The notes under the pieces were generated by a model. It was not told the origin of the DNA. It searched no databases and saw only the letters and a program-made list of their open reading frames with translations. Of a DNA stretch of 64,000 nt, positions 36,201-47,688 are shown piece by piece; position 1 is the first letter of the stretch; each line of letters opens with the position of its first letter. The DNA comes from Oikopleura dioica. Its lineage: Eukaryota; Chordata; Appendicularia; Copelata; Oikopleuridae. The translations under genes were made by a program, and so were the position numbers. The stretch is taken from contig OU015567.1 of the NCBI GenBank assembly GCA_907165135.1, positions 9,553,001-9,617,000 on the forward strand. Direction: 5' to 3'.

Positions 36201-39200
36201 GGCGACCATCTTGTTGGACGTACCCAAATTTTTCTGGTTTTCCGAAGACACTCTTCACAAGTTCCAGTAAGGTGAACGCTTCTTCATTGACCTCTTTTAA
36301 CGCACAACGGCTGTTCTTGTCACAATTTGCGACGCAGTGCATCGCACAAAAGAGTGATGGAGGTGCGTCCTTGTTGATTTCCCGCGTCAGTTTTTCTGCA
36401 ACAACCGCGTTTGCGTTGATTTGAGCTGACTGCTGATCTGACATAAGGAGATCAATCTTCTCGCCGATTATTCGTCCCAAACCGGTTTTGTTGACGATCC
36501 CAATCATTTGGTCGGCGATTATCTGACTTGTACCTCCGATCGCAAGCTCGGTCCCGATGAGATGAAGCTTGCCAGACTCGTTTATGAGCCCGACTGAAAT
36601 CGTTTTTGATGCATCCAACATGGCTGCTCCGTCACTCGCGAGGTGGAATCGTTTGCCCTTGAGAATGACGTCTTTGGTGTGCTCTTCGTTCAAATACTTT
36701 AATGAATCTCGAAGTCGCTCAAACCAGTCAGGAGATGGAACTCTTTTTTCTTCGCCAAGAAGCTCGGGATAATACTTCGCTGTCGTTTTGAAGAAGTTGT
36801 GGATGCTGCTTGCGGTTTCTCCTTTTATCAGCATCTCCAGCGATAAGTTGATAAATTTGGGGCTCCAGGTTTTGTTATCTCCACCTTTACCGTAATTTGG
36901 GAGCCATGCGCTACGTAGAAAAATATCGTTTATTCCTCCAACTGCAATTCGTTTTTTCTCATCATTTTCGTTCTCAATTTCTTCTGCTCCTACGACTTCT
37001 ACCATTTCTATGGCTTTTCCAGCTTCTTCATCCTCATCTGATCCCGGCAGCCATTCTTCCTCTTGCTCACTTGAATCTTCAAGAAAAGCTTCATTCATCA
37101 AGCTTTCATTCGCCTCATTCTCTTCGTTGATTTCAGTCGCCTGCAAAACTTGCGACAGCCCAGTTGAACGCTTACCAAGTTCTTTTGCATCGAAATGAAT
37201 GGAATCTTCCTTGCAAAAAAACTCATTGTCGTCACGAAACCAGCGTTCAAGATCTCGCCGAACCTGATTCTTCTTCTTCGCAAGTTTCATCCCCTTTATG
37301 CAGTTGTCAAAGACACACTCAGGTTTCGCCGTGATAATATCTACGAAATTTTAAGCAAAGATCGGCGTATAAAACTTATACCTTCAAGATAAGGAATAAT
37401 CACTCGAGTAAATCCCGAAGAATTTCCGGAATTCTTTTCTGCAATCTTACGCCATTCTTCTGGATTCTCTAGAAGCGCGGAGATATTCTCTTGAGTAAGG
37501 CCCAAAAATCGAAATTTTTGCTCGTTGGCTGGACGATGAGTGGCGCACGGATGAATTTGACGAAACTACTCTTCGAAAAAGAAAACATATTCTTCCGACA
37601 AAAATACGAATAAAGATATCCGAATGATTCGAATTTACGAATGAGATTTCAATTTCCAAAGAGTAAGAGAAAAAAAGAGATCTAGAAAAGCGGAAGTCTT
37701 GAAATCTAGAAAAGATTTGATTCTCGAAAGAATGGAGAGTCTAGAAATTATTGAATACTTATTGTTTCGGAAACTTTCGTCTGAGAAACTTATGGCAGAA
37801 TCTTTTGGTAGACTGATTCTAGAGGTAGATTGCTTATGCATGTCACGGCCCTTAAATTCAAAAATCATGGAAAAGGGCTGAGACGGCCCGAAGTGGAAAA
37901 ACTGTGGAAAAAATTGCGATTATCACGCTCAGTACAATTTATATGCTTTTAACGACTTTTGAGGGCCAGAATTTCGGGTTAAAATGTTCGTAAAGGGGGA
38001 GTGTGATTCAACAAAATGATCCTCAGAATACCGGGAATCTAAACATGCCATAAAGAGACCTGTGATTAAGAGTTGAAAAAACAGGGGAAAATCCCTTAAT
38101 TTCAAAAACCAAGGAGCGAGGGAAGGAGGGGAATCGGCCATTCGGGCCGTCAAGCTCAATTAAAATTCAAGGCGAGGCAAAGGAATTATAACGACGGGCG
38201 GTTGAAAAAATTTTGTACGGGCATGGGCGCCCGCCGAAGACGAAAAACTTTTTCGTTGATTTCAAATTATCCAGCCCTGCGAAAAAGGCAAAGGAATTGA
38301 AAGCTGCGCAAGTTTCAAAAGTTCAAAATCGAAAACTCCCAAAGTGTATGGAACCGAAACGGCGAAAAACGCACTGGGATTATCTTCTGGACGACGTGAA
38401 GTGGATAGCCACGGAATTAACTGGCAAAAGCAAAATGACGCGGCTTTTAGAAGTTATTCGCAAGTGGGGGAATTCTTTAGGCGCGCTTTCTGAGTATCGC
38501 AATATTCTAATGACCATGAAAAACGAGGAAAAGAAGCTCAATCTTCGGCCTCTAACGCCAGACACAGCGGATGATAGATGTTTCGATCAGACGAATCACA
38601 AATCAAAAATCGAGCTATTGGAAGAAGACGCTAAAACTCTCCTGCACATGATTTGCGATTTGGACAAGCTTTACCCGGACGTAAAAGTCAAAAGATCGGA
38701 ACTTCCCAAAATTGCAGAAAAAGACCTTCGCGAAAAAGCAGCGAATCCAAGAACTTCAAATAATCAAAAACATCGAGCACAACTTTCGCTTTGACATTGA
38801 ACTAGCCCAGTACCAGCAACCGCTGATTTTTTTCATTGAAATCGAGTCCTGAGAATGTCTTCCATATCAGCCAATCAGAGCGCACCTCCTCAATTTTCAC
38901 AAAGTGATAAATAGCGGATAATTTTAAATGGACAGCACACAAAAACCTTGATTTTTTTTGCTCTTTTTTCAATAGATTTGTGATTTTTAGAATTGTTTTT
39001 ATCTACTGTGTTAAAGAAAAGTTTGTGCTGCCACTAGAAGTATGAAAAACCGAGAGAAATCGGCGACTCTGATGATGAATCGGAATTTAACTATCATCAT
39101 TTTTTTCGCCGTATTCGAAAACCTAAACTTTATAAAGAGTCTATTCTTAATACAATATGGATCTGGATTTTGAAAAATAAGGTCCTCCAATCGTGCGGAA

Positions 39201-40912
39201 CCCTAACTTTTACTGCCATAGATACCAAATATAAAAAATTGGAAAGCGCTTACCGGACTGTAATTTCCAGCAATTGCGTGGCAATCTTCGGTCCATAAGA
39301 CACCTTTGATTCAATCTTCGTCAGGTCCAGAAGCACATTCAAATACCACTCGAAATTCTTGATAAAAACGAATCCCTGCTGGCTGCACATGTCGATCATC
39401 TTCGAAACTAGCTCATCTCGGTAGATTGTATTTTCAGTCTTTCGTACGTGGTCGAGTAGTTTCGCTGTAATGTCCATTATCGTTGATTTCGTGACCATTT
39501 TACTAAATAAGCTTGGTACAGAAATAGTCAGAAAAGTCAAAAACCTGATGAGGTCTAAAGCTCGAAGCCGAATGCTTTCATCTTTGTCGTCAAGACACGC
39601 AAGAATTATGTCCTTGTGTTGGCTTACAATCTTCGGGTGCGATTCTGAAGGATAATATTCAATAAGGCTCTTTATTTTCTGCTTTTACCAAGAATCCGAG
39701 TCATTGAAAGAAGCCCAAGATACTTCAAATTCTGATCATTATCTTCAATAAGAATTCTAAGCTTATCCACGCAGAGTTGTATCAACGCTTCATTGTCATT
39801 TCCAGCAGGAGCGTATGTCTTCGCCTGGAAAAATAAATAACACTTATTTGACAGCGCGACTGTACCTGAATCAATGTATTGATGCATTCGTATAGCAAGC
39901 TCATTGCGCTGGTATTATTAATTAGCGTCTTCAAATTCTCTTCAATCTTCTTGCCCAGTCTTGGTTCGTGGGGAATCAAGCATCCGAATAATTTGATAAT
40001 TTTAATGAGCACCCAATTATTCGAACTCTTGGTCATCAATCGCATTAAAATCGGGCTCAAGAGCAGGTAGTTCTTTGGATTCTTCCTTGCAAGCTCGCAA
40101 ATGACATTTACAGCGGCAGATTGCACTCCTGGGTCCTTGTCTTCTAGCTTTTCTTTGAGACGAGGCATGGCAGCGCGCATCGCTTCTGGGTAGTGGTAGA
40201 ACAGTTTGTAAGTTATTAATGTAGCGCGTTTTCGAACATGAGGTCGGGTAGATGACATCAGCGAAATGACATCATCGGTCAAGTCTCGGGCAAGATCAGG
40301 CGTCATGAAACAGGATAGACCGCCGAGAGCAGCGCTAGCTTCGAATTCGGAACCTTTGAGGATGTCCTTCTTGATCAAATTCGTTGAGAGCATGAGAACA
40401 TCGGTCTCAGCGTTGAATGATTGAGAGGCAGCCCAGTAGCCCAAGCGCTTTTCGGTCAACTTTTTCGTGGTTTTCATTCGTCAAAAACACGTCCTAACTA
40501 TCATCTAAGTAAATTCAGTAATGAACCAGTTCCTTAGTCGAGGACATAACTTCAATAATATTAAAACTCGCCCAGCCCATCTCATATCCTAGCATGTGAA
40601 GGAAGCAGAGCTTCGAAATCGCCACCGATTTCACATCTAATTTCGGGTTCTTCAGCTCCTCCCTAATTTCCTCGACTGCTTCCAAAATGTACTCGCGTTC
40701 GTGACCTTTTGCGTTTCGAACTCCTCGGACGAGGTCTTGGAGGGTCTTGTCGAAAATGCGGTCGATGCCGGTTTTCACCTTCGACCCAACTTTTTTCATT
40801 GCCACATCCATTCCGAGTCTGAACAGCTCAAACTTTTTTTCAATTAAAGATCAGTAAAATGAATAAGAAAAACCTGGTTTCTGTATTTGTATTCAACCAA
40901 TTGATTTGACAT
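30223..40912 (-). CDS. AP3D1: AP-3 complex subunit delta-1
   Basis: Large subunit of the AP-3 adaptor, which sorts cargo to lysosomes and related organelles. A first exon from 40912 encodes MSNQLVEYKYRNQ; a second ATG at 40811 also fits. The adaptin trunk is very well conserved: RIFDKTLQDLVRGVRN, LGYWAASQSFNAETDVLML, SCFMTPDLARDLTDDVISL, DPGVQSAAVNVICELARKNP, NNWVLIKIIKLFG, EDNDQNLKYLGLLSMTRIL and NTIYRDELVSKMIDMCSQ. After a 7 kb intron the trunk resumes (SVAQMSHILQNLG) and leads to the hinge VGPKAQKKVPLPNGLDL, a long Lys/Glu-rich region, and the ear ending near 30223. Intron 40460-40532 is GA-AG. The giant intron (about 39253-32188) holds another gene, a MITE and transposon E1. Confidence 0.95.
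32470..32850. mobile_element. 381 bp MITE with 31 bp inverted repeats
   Basis: The ends are inverted copies starting GAGTGGTCTCCGTTTGCC and reaching the word gtcgccgttt, about 31 bp each. They are flanked by a 9 bp direct repeat cgatgcgct at 32461-32469 and 32851-32859. The interior has no convincing gene. A 9 bp target duplication suggests a Mutator-like or related source rather than the E1-E3 family. It lies in the AP3D1 giant intron. Confidence 0.88.
33108..33984 (+). CDS. Zinc-finger/coiled-coil protein nested in AP3D1 intron
   Basis: Three exons: 33108-33183, about 33234-33870, and about 33907-33984, all joined by short GT-AG introns that keep frame. The start is the ATG at 33108. The N-terminus has CSNC, then 15 residues, then CKSC, a treble-clef-like zinc site, followed by several more cysteines (FKCAAT, EGCGAENL, GSCCDNA). 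Residues from about 125 on form a long charged coiled coil (LNAAKEESRKAKEEKDKV and onward). The end is KTEYFEA. I recognise no family; a TRIM/FYVE-like adaptor layout is only a resemblance. It lies antisense to AP3D1 and ends 23 bp before the left target duplication of transposon E1. Confidence 0.7.
35218..37520 (-). CDS. Transposase of E1 (DDE/RNase H-like, family unresolved)
   Basis: The main exon (37290-36130, extended upstream by small exons) has an acidic N-terminal half and then a possible catalytic core: FHLASDGAAMLDASKTISVG, IDLLMSDQQSAQINANAV and LFCAMHCVANCDKNSR. The two aspartates in SDGAAM and MSDQQS and the following Cys/His segment resemble RNase H-fold transposases seen in cnidarians and fish. 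A GT-AG intron leads to ALVRHFPTVMNATKHMM (about 36085 to 35491), and a last exon ends KKSVIVPQ at 35218. Upstream exons contain CATHRPANEQKF and a C-x4-C motif (PECVFDNC) that could be a DNA-binding zinc site. No stop interrupts the exons. The exact N-terminus is uncertain. Confidence 0.7.
38192..38794 (+). CDS. HSA-domain-like ORF inside transposon E1
   Basis: An open frame on the plus strand, opposite to the transposase; the first in-frame ATG is at 38348 but the frame is open from 38192, so an upstream exon is possible. The segment RRKTHWDYLLDDVKWIA closely resembles the start of the HSA domain of EP400/SRCAP/Domino chromatin remodellers (a PKTHWDYxLEEMxW pattern). The following helical region (KKLNLRPLTPDTADD, ELLEEDAKTLLHMICDLDKL) is not recognised. 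Either the transposon captured a host exon or this is a native accessory protein of the element with an HSA-like helix. Confidence 0.5.
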   Translation, partial: RRAVEKILYGHGRPPKTKNFFVDFKLSSPAKKAKELKAAQVSKVQNRKLPKCMEPKRRKTHWDYLLDDVKWIATELTGKSKMTRLLEVIRKWGNSLGALSEYRNILMTMKNEEKKLNLRPLTPDTADDRCFDQTNHKSKIELLEEDAKTLLHMICDLDKLYPDVKVKRSELPKIAEKDLREKAANPRTSNNQKHRAQLSL

Positions 40913-41070
40913 TATTTTTTCTATTTCTCGAAAAGATGGAATAAGAATGAACGAGAGAATCGCGGGTTGAGTGGTATAATTGCCGGCGATTTGGGCCGAG
41001 AGGGGCAGTGAGGCGATTATTATTTCAGAAAATAATTGATTTGCAATTTTATATCAGACTCAAATTCATT

Positions 41071-42443
41071 TTACAAAAGGGGTTCCAGCTCTTTGAACGA
41101 CGCATTCCGGTGGATTTGGATGTTTGTTTTGATCATTCGTCCGCCTTTCTTCTGAAACAATCTCTTTTTAGCAAAAATAAAAAAGGGGGTTGATACCTTG
41201 CCATTGCTGGTATCGACAGGATCGGCAGTAGTCATGCTGGAGTAGCCACTTGACTCGTTGTAACTGAACACCAAGTATCGATTTTGAAAAAGCAAGGCGA
41301 TTAATAAATCGATCAGTTTAGGGAGTATTCACAAATATTCCAAAATATATTGTTCTCACTAAGTAAGAAACTGTATAAATATTGATCGATATATTGAATT
41401 TGGAAAAAGAAGACTTACGCATTTTTGGCAGGGGGATTATTTATGAGTGGAACTTCTGGGGAGGGCGATGGATTGTCAGGGAAGATACCAGTATCTTCGA
41501 TTTCGTCGGTTGTATCTTCGGTTACTTCTTCTATTGAACACACCTCTCTAAATTAGCGGTAAGGGAAGAATTTCCTCAAAATCTAAAACTTTACCTTGGC
41601 GAGTCGCACTCTCTCGGTTCATCACTTTTATGTCTTTGGCATCCAGCAGCCACCAAAACGACAAAAACCGAGAGCGTTATAATGGCCACTAGAATCGGAC
41701 TAATCGGATCCTTCTTGCTCTTTGCTGACACTTGACAGTTTCCAAGAGGAGCGCAGGAATCGTCGCACATGACGCATAACGAGTAGTATTCGCATTTTGC
41801 AAAAGCCAGCGAAGGGCAGAAGTTTTGGGCACAGAAGGGGATGGAAGAATTGCTGCTGTATGGTTGGATTTGGGCGGGCACAGTGGATGTGACAGTCAAA
41901 TTGGGAGACATGACGATGAAATTGGAAGGAAAAGACGATAGGCTGAGAGAATCAGAAATATTGATGGCATCGTATTGGCTTTTAAAAAAGTCTTCTTTCT
42001 TTGAAGTTGACAGAACGTTTCCTAGCTCGTCGGTAAGAGCGCAAACGTCGGGAGAGCAGAGATGCAAGAGCTGCCATTTGAGCCACTTTTGGTCGAGGGT
42101 TTTGAAGGAATCCGGATCAGTGGCCATCCAGACTGACTCTTCGGCAAAAATGAGCTTCGGATAGGCGGTCGAGTTAGAGATACCAAGTTCAAGAGAGGTG
42201 GAGCAGTAGGAAATGTCGGGACATGAAGATGAAGTGTTTTTCGTCCCAAAAAACGGGGAGAAACATTCTGGTGATGAAAGGGGAACGCTAAAAAGGGATT
42301 AAATTGCATTCTCAATTTTAGAAAAGATACGGCCATCAAGCAAATTACCTTGTTTTGTTAAATTCTAGCTGCAGTTTTTCCTCAAAGTCTCTGATCCCGA
42401 AAGCACCGGCAAGTTGAGCATAAATCAGCTGGGTGATAAACAT
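41071..42443 (-). CDS. Single-pass membrane protein, unknown
   Basis: The ATG at 42443 begins a signal-peptide-like stretch MFITQLIYAQLAGAFG. Later exons give an extracellular part with about ten cysteines (CSPDVCALTDELGN, CAQNFCPSLAFAKC, CVMCDDSCAPLGNC). A membrane span follows (ISPILVAIITLSVFVVLVAA), then a cytoplasmic tail (CDSPR, then a Pro/Glu-rich exon, then NESSGYSSMTTADPVDTSNG and a basic end FKELEPLL). Junctions near 41560, 41420 and 41190 fit short GT-AG introns. The layout is that of a type I receptor-like protein; I recognise no domain. Confidence 0.6.
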
Positions 42444-42981
42444 TCTCTTTTCATTTTTTCGAAAATTTCATTCCACTCGAGATTGGTTCAATCCTTGTCC
42501 TTTCGAAATGGTTCGTTTTGGTTCAAGAAAGCAAAAATTTTAATAGCGCAGAGAAGCCAATCAGCGCGCCGCGCTCATGGAATTCAATAAAGTTGGAAAT
42601 ATTCCAGTAGAGTTAGTACTAGAATCTAGTGAGCAATTATTTATTGAAAATACCATCATAAATAATGGTAATTTATGATTACTGAAAGATGATGTTTTAA
42701 ATTTTTTCATACATCATTGATTCAACAATAATATGAGAAATAGCTTAATCCATTTGTCTCTATCTTAATTTCGTTGATTATCTCCGTTATTTCGCCGTCC
42801 AGCCGGATCTTTCCGTAGATCGTCCCGTCCGATAAGTTCCCAATAAAACTCAAGATTCAAGATCTTTCTCTTGCTGAAGTTTTTTCCTTCAGTCCAGCTC
42901 TTTTTGCTGAAAAATGCGACAAAAAAAAAACAAAAACGTCTTTTTTCGGCGGAATTTTTATTTAATCCTTGTTCTTTCTAG
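42444..42981. other. Intergenic region with possible 5' exon of the next gene
   Basis: Between the divergent membrane-protein gene (minus) and the unknown gene (plus). The first recognised exon of the latter begins at an acceptor at 42981/42982, so its start codon should lie in this stretch, but I could not choose an ATG with confidence (42914 is one candidate). No other feature seen. Confidence 0.4.
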
Positions 42982-44214
42982 CACCACCACCAACTCGATG
43001 TACCGACATCAACACTTACAACCAGAACTTGACGGACAATGGCTTCCTGTTCGAGATTTTCGGAGAGAATTCTGCGGTAGAGAGAGACAACGAAGAGAAA
43101 TTCACCAGATTGATCACGTTTTTAGCTCATCAACATCAAGGAGATCCGAAAGGGACGAGGTTTGGACTACGACTGGGACGACCCAATGTACGGTGGCGAG
43201 CTCTACATGACTCCCAACAAGGGTTTCGGAGCCAGCGACGACATCAAGGGCGATATCATTCGACTTGAGTGCAAACATGGCGCAGCTTCCGCTACTGGAC
43301 AACTTTACACTGGCGCACAATGTGTTTGCGACGGAAACTCGACCTGTTCTATAACGTGAGTCCAGTCAGCCTTCTTAACTGCATATTTCATGGAAATTTT
43401 AGTCCTAACAACCCTGACTGGACCTGTGTCGATCAAGAAGTAGCACCTATTCCATTGTGGATGGGAGGAAAGTTCAACTTCGTCAAGGGAGTCGAAAGTG
43501 GATATGTTGTACTCAAAGCTCGTCTTGGCCAACTTATGGACATGGACAGTAATAATTCCCGTTTGAAATTAACATTAGGAGTATTTAAGGCTGGGACTAC
43601 AACCGATTCGATACAACGAACCACGCTGACTGGAAGGACCCTAACTACTGGAAGGGTAACGACACCTACACACCACCATTCACTCTCTTTGTCTTCTGTC
43701 CCTTTGATGTTTCCCTCGGTGGTCCTTCCAACAAAGAGGGTGCAATGACCTTCCCCGATTTCTACCCTGGCGTAAGTTAATGTCGAGTTCTTCTCCTCTT
43801 TGATTCCAAATTTTAGGAAAGCTCAAACGACGGAATGTTGTGGTCATTCCTCAGTCGAGACGGAACTCGATACTTTAAGAACCCCAAGCTCATCACTGAT
43901 GAAGTCACTGGCAACGTCACCATGAAGTTCCCATCTGTCTACTTCAAGGGATACATTGATCGATCTTCAGATGAGGCTCAGCAAGGTCCAATTATCTTCG
44001 ATCCAAATATGCAGGTAAGATATTTTGAAGCTCAAACTGTTTCGTATAACTCTTTCAGGTTGAGGAAGATTACACTTGCGAAATCGGTGTGATCCCAGGA
44101 CATCACCCCGACCACCTTGTCAAGCTTGCAGAGAACTACCCTGTCTTTTCCGACGATTTCCAGGCTATGGAAAAGTATCTCCGACAGCCACAAACCTGGG
44201 AAGATCAAAAATAA
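42982..44214 (+). CDS. Unknown multi-exon protein, probably secreted or lumenal
   Basis: About six exons joined by short introns. The first recognised exon reads TRCTDINTYNQNLTDNGF; a 49 nt GT-AG intron (about 43075-43123) corrects the frame to LINIKEIRKGRGLDYDWDDP. Then follow CKHGAASATGQLYTGAQC, PNNPDWTCVDQEVAPIPLW, YNRFDTTNHADWKDPNYW, CPFDVSLGGPSNKEGAMTF, a longer exon from about 43818 (SSNDGMLWSFLSRDGTRYF), and a last exon with YTCEIGVIPGHHPDHL ending QTWEDQK. Paired cysteines and many aromatic residues suggest an extracellular fold. I do not recognise the family. The N-terminus is unresolved. Confidence 0.6.
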
Positions 44215-44422
44215 AGCGCAAGTTTATGAATGTACAAAACAAAACCACATACTTTCTGCACCAACATTTTAGCTCCCGCGTTGAGGACTAATTTATCTTT
44301 TATTCAAAAACACTATCGCTAGACTGAGAAATAAAGCCCTGCTTGATATGCTATTTGAAAATTTAGATGTGTTGCTTTTATTTGAAGATAAATGTATCAG
44401 TGCGACAGATCAATTCACAGGT

Positions 44423-45599
44423 TCAGAGTCTTTCCCAGTCGAGGGGTTCTGATTTGTCGATCTTCCTTTCCCTCATGCCAAATTCTAGTCGCCCGATCAA
44501 GTAATCATAATTTGGCTAAAAGGAAGAATATAATTACGCTGAAGAAGATTTCTTACCTTGGTGTAGTAATCAAGGGATTCCAAATACTCCCGAAACGGCT
44601 TCAGTTCTTTTGGGACTCTTTCTAACTCGAAAAATCGCTTGTGGTCGAACCTCATTTTCGCATGTTTGATTCTCTCCGCTTCCCGAAGCGATCTCCATGG
44701 AAGCTGTCCGTATGTGATTTCGATCATGAGGTAGAAAAAAGACCATAGATCGTCGTGTCGACCGAGCTCCTGTCCGTTATGAGCATTCAGAGAAGCATAT
44801 CTTATTGGTATTGATTCAATAGGAAGGTGGAAACGAACCTAAGTGTGCCACGAAAAGGACATTTAGTATCCCTCGGCGGCCGAAGCATTCCTCTGTCATC
44901 AGCGAATTTTCTTGCGAGGCCAAAGTCGTAGATAAAAAGGCGTCTGCTGTGCCTGCCCATCCCGAGCGCGAAATTCGACGGCTTGACATCGCGATGCAGA
45001 TAGCCGACATCGTGGAGGCTTCTAATCGCGCGAAGCATCTGTACTCCAAGACGAAGGGCAGTAGATGTTGAAAAGTATCCTTACTTGAGCATTAGTTACA
45101 TTCATAAGAAGAAGACGTTACCTGAGTCAGTTGCTTTTCGTAATGCTGAAATGTTGTTGCCTTTAAGAGGGATTTATTTCCTTATTTTTCACAACAAAAA
45201 TCAGAAGAATTCACCCATTCCTAGTAAACTCATAATTATATAATTGAATTTTGATTCTCTGCCGCAACCGAAAAATTTGCAGATATATTTCGATTTGCCC
45301 TTCATTTTTTGAAGAACTTCTGCTTCCATTTTCAAAACCTAACAGTTCCTCTTAAAAATACAAATAATATGAAGGTTTACCTGTTTGTCATACTGAGAAG
45401 ATTCAACTTTGACCGCAGCACTTTCTCCTGATTTCATGTACTTTGCTTCGTAAATCTGGCCGAATCCTCCCATTCCAATCATTTTCACAATTATCCATTT
45501 TTCTTATTTTCAAGTAATTAATACAAATATGCATAATTTACCTTTGATAATATCTCCAGGCTTCAAAATGTCTTCAACATTTTTCTCTTTGTCGCCCAT
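44423..45599 (-). CDS. Tau-tubulin kinase-like protein kinase (CK1 group)
   Basis: The start at 45599 gives MGDKEKNVEDILKPGDIIKG. The kinase core reads MIGMGGFGQIYEAKY (glycine loop), AAVKVESS (ATP lysine), VLKMEAEVLQKMKGKS, CKFFGCGRESKFNYI, YLHRDVKPSNFALGMG (catalytic loop with the CK1-group KPSNF), IYDFGLARKF (DFG), RPPRDTKCPFRGTLR, GRHDDLWSFFYLMIE and YGQLPWRSL. This order closely follows TTBK1/2, which phosphorylate tau and tubulin and act at centrioles. The protein ends at EPLDWERL, just after the catalytic domain, so it lacks the long C-terminal tail of TTBK2 needed for its ciliary role. Introns are 40-100 nt. It is divergent from histone H3 with about 290 bp between starts. Confidence 0.85.
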
Positions 45600-45748
45600 G
45601 AGGTCACAAAATTTGCGTTAAAATGCGAAAATATACCCGGATATAAATTTTCGATGCAACTTGTATCGATTATTGAAATTCATGTTTGTCTTGGGTGTTC
45701 CAGAGAATTTTCGTTCATTTTGCTGCAAAAAAATTTAAAATCTTCTAG

Positions 45749-46300
<552 letters not shown>

Positions 46301-46329
46301 GTTCGCCTAAGCTTAGTTAGGTGATCAAC

Positions 46330-46343
46330 GTCCTTTTAAGGAC
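46330..46343 (+). promoter_or_regulatory. Upstream histone-type 3' stem-loop (second, imperfect)
   Basis: GTCCTTTTAAGGAC, a 5 bp stem with a TTTA loop, 30 nt after the H3 stop. It resembles the SLBP-binding stem-loop but has one base pair fewer than the following one. Confidence 0.55.
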
Positions 46344-46367
46344 AAATCGGACAGAGCGACTAAAACC

Positions 46368-46383
46368 GGCCCTTTTAAGGGCC
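46368..46383 (+). promoter_or_regulatory. Histone mRNA 3' stem-loop
   Basis: GGCCCTTTTAAGGGCC followed by ACAAA: a 6 bp stem with TTTA loop, matching the consensus metazoan histone 3' element recognised by SLBP. It lies 68 nt after the stop codon. Confidence 0.85.
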
Positions 46384-46761
46384 ACAAATAATTCCGGCTT
46401 TTCTTCTTCATGTTAGATTAAGACGCATAAATCGGTATTACCGATTGTAAAAGAATTCAACCGCAAAGAGTCTTATCAAACCCTCATCAGATCATTTTAT
46501 GGTCACTTGGTCGATATAAATTTCTTGGCACAGAGGTCAAACTAGGAAGAAAACAGATTTTCTAGAGAAACAGGTGACTATCATTTTATGCAAATAATTC
46601 TTTAATGCAGCCAAATTATCCACTTGAGTAAATCTGAGGGGTGCCTTCGTAACGAAATTTAAAACAATTCAACCAAAGATAACCCAGCAATGATGGGAAA
46701 TTGTCATAACAACAGAATTCAGATGGCGTTTCTTGTTATAAAGAAGAGGAAAACTATTGAA

Positions 46762-47688
46762 GAGAAGAAAATTCTCAAAAAGAAGAGTCCCGAATTGTTA
46801 AACTCGATCTCGTCGGTATCTTTAAGAGTGACAGAGGATACTATCTCATTTTTGAAATAAAGAAGGACGATGTTCTTTCAACCGCAAAAGTTTCAATAAG
46901 AAATTTCAAGGAATACATAAAGACCCTGCTTTCAACCTGTTATCCTGGCTCCGCAGAAGAGTTGTCCTGCAAGATGATCAAGAAATATTTGAAGCATGTC
47001 ACTCCGAAAGGATCAACAAACGAGATGTTTGAAAGCGTCCAAAAGATTTCTCAAATTTTGAAGAGAGACTCGGCGATAAAAGAGTTAATTTACAAAGGTC
47101 CGATGCTGAATCAATTTAGGAAAAAAGTAGCTGATGCAGAAAAGGCGGCAGAGGGCTGCATTCTCTTCAAAATAAGTACGTCCTATGAAAAAAATCGATG
47201 TCAAGACAGTTTTAGTTGACTCTTCATCGGCCACGAGCACAATTGACTCCCCACAAGAAGACGAATATACTGTTGCTCAAACTTTCATTGCAGAATCTCC
47301 ATCCGAAGTGACAATAACGAAGGGAGAAACGGTAAAGTGCCTGTTTAAAAATGAGTCTGGCTGGTGGTTCCTCGAAAACCAGGCGGGCGATGCTGGATGG
47401 TCACCTGCTTCTTATGTAAGTTTTCGTCTGAAACTTGAAATAACAGGCTTTTAGTTGGCAATTAACGATGATATCGGTACAAGAAATCGACTTTCAAAAG
47501 ACATCGGAAGTACTTTTATTATGACCGAGTCTCACATCGCTCCATTTTTCAATACAAAAGAGCTGACTGTTCCAAAAGGATCCCTGGTGAAAATCCTTCA
47601 GGTGTCTGAATTCGGCTGGTGGACAGTAACGTACTCTGGAACTATTGGAATCGTTCCAAGACAAAAAATGCGAAAATATATTTTCTGA
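46762..47688 (+). CDS. PX-SH3-SH3 adaptor, p47phox (NCF1)/SH3PXD2-like
   Basis: The N-terminal exon is open from about 46762 and needs an upstream exon for its start codon. It reads IVKLDLVGIFKSDRGYYLIF then SIRNFKEYIKTLLSTCYPG, with the strand-helix order and arginine position of a PX domain. A 46 nt GT-AG intron leads to the first SH3 (YTVAQTFIAESPSEVTITKG, then ESGWWFLENQAGDAGWSPAS). A second short intron leads to a second SH3-like domain (SHIAPFFNTKELTVPKGSLV, SEFGWWTVTYSGTIGIVP). PX plus two SH3 domains is the architecture of the NADPH oxidase organiser p47phox and its NOXO1/TKS relatives. No polybasic tail follows, so NOXO1-like is as likely as NCF1. Confidence 0.65.

Larger units (their letters stand above)
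34015..39205. mobile_element. Full-length TIR DNA transposon E1
   Basis: A 5191 bp element. Both ends begin TAGGGTTCCGCACGATTGG in inverted orientation, and the flanks carry a perfect 8 bp duplication acttttac (34007-34014 and 39206-39213). It encodes a multi-exon transposase on the minus strand (about 35218-37520) and a second ORF on the plus strand (38192-38794). The 8 bp duplication and TAGGG start fit hAT-like transposons, but the protein is not a textbook hAT transposase, so the superfamily is left open. The intact ORFs suggest recent activity. It is inserted in an AP3D1 intron. Confidence 0.92.
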
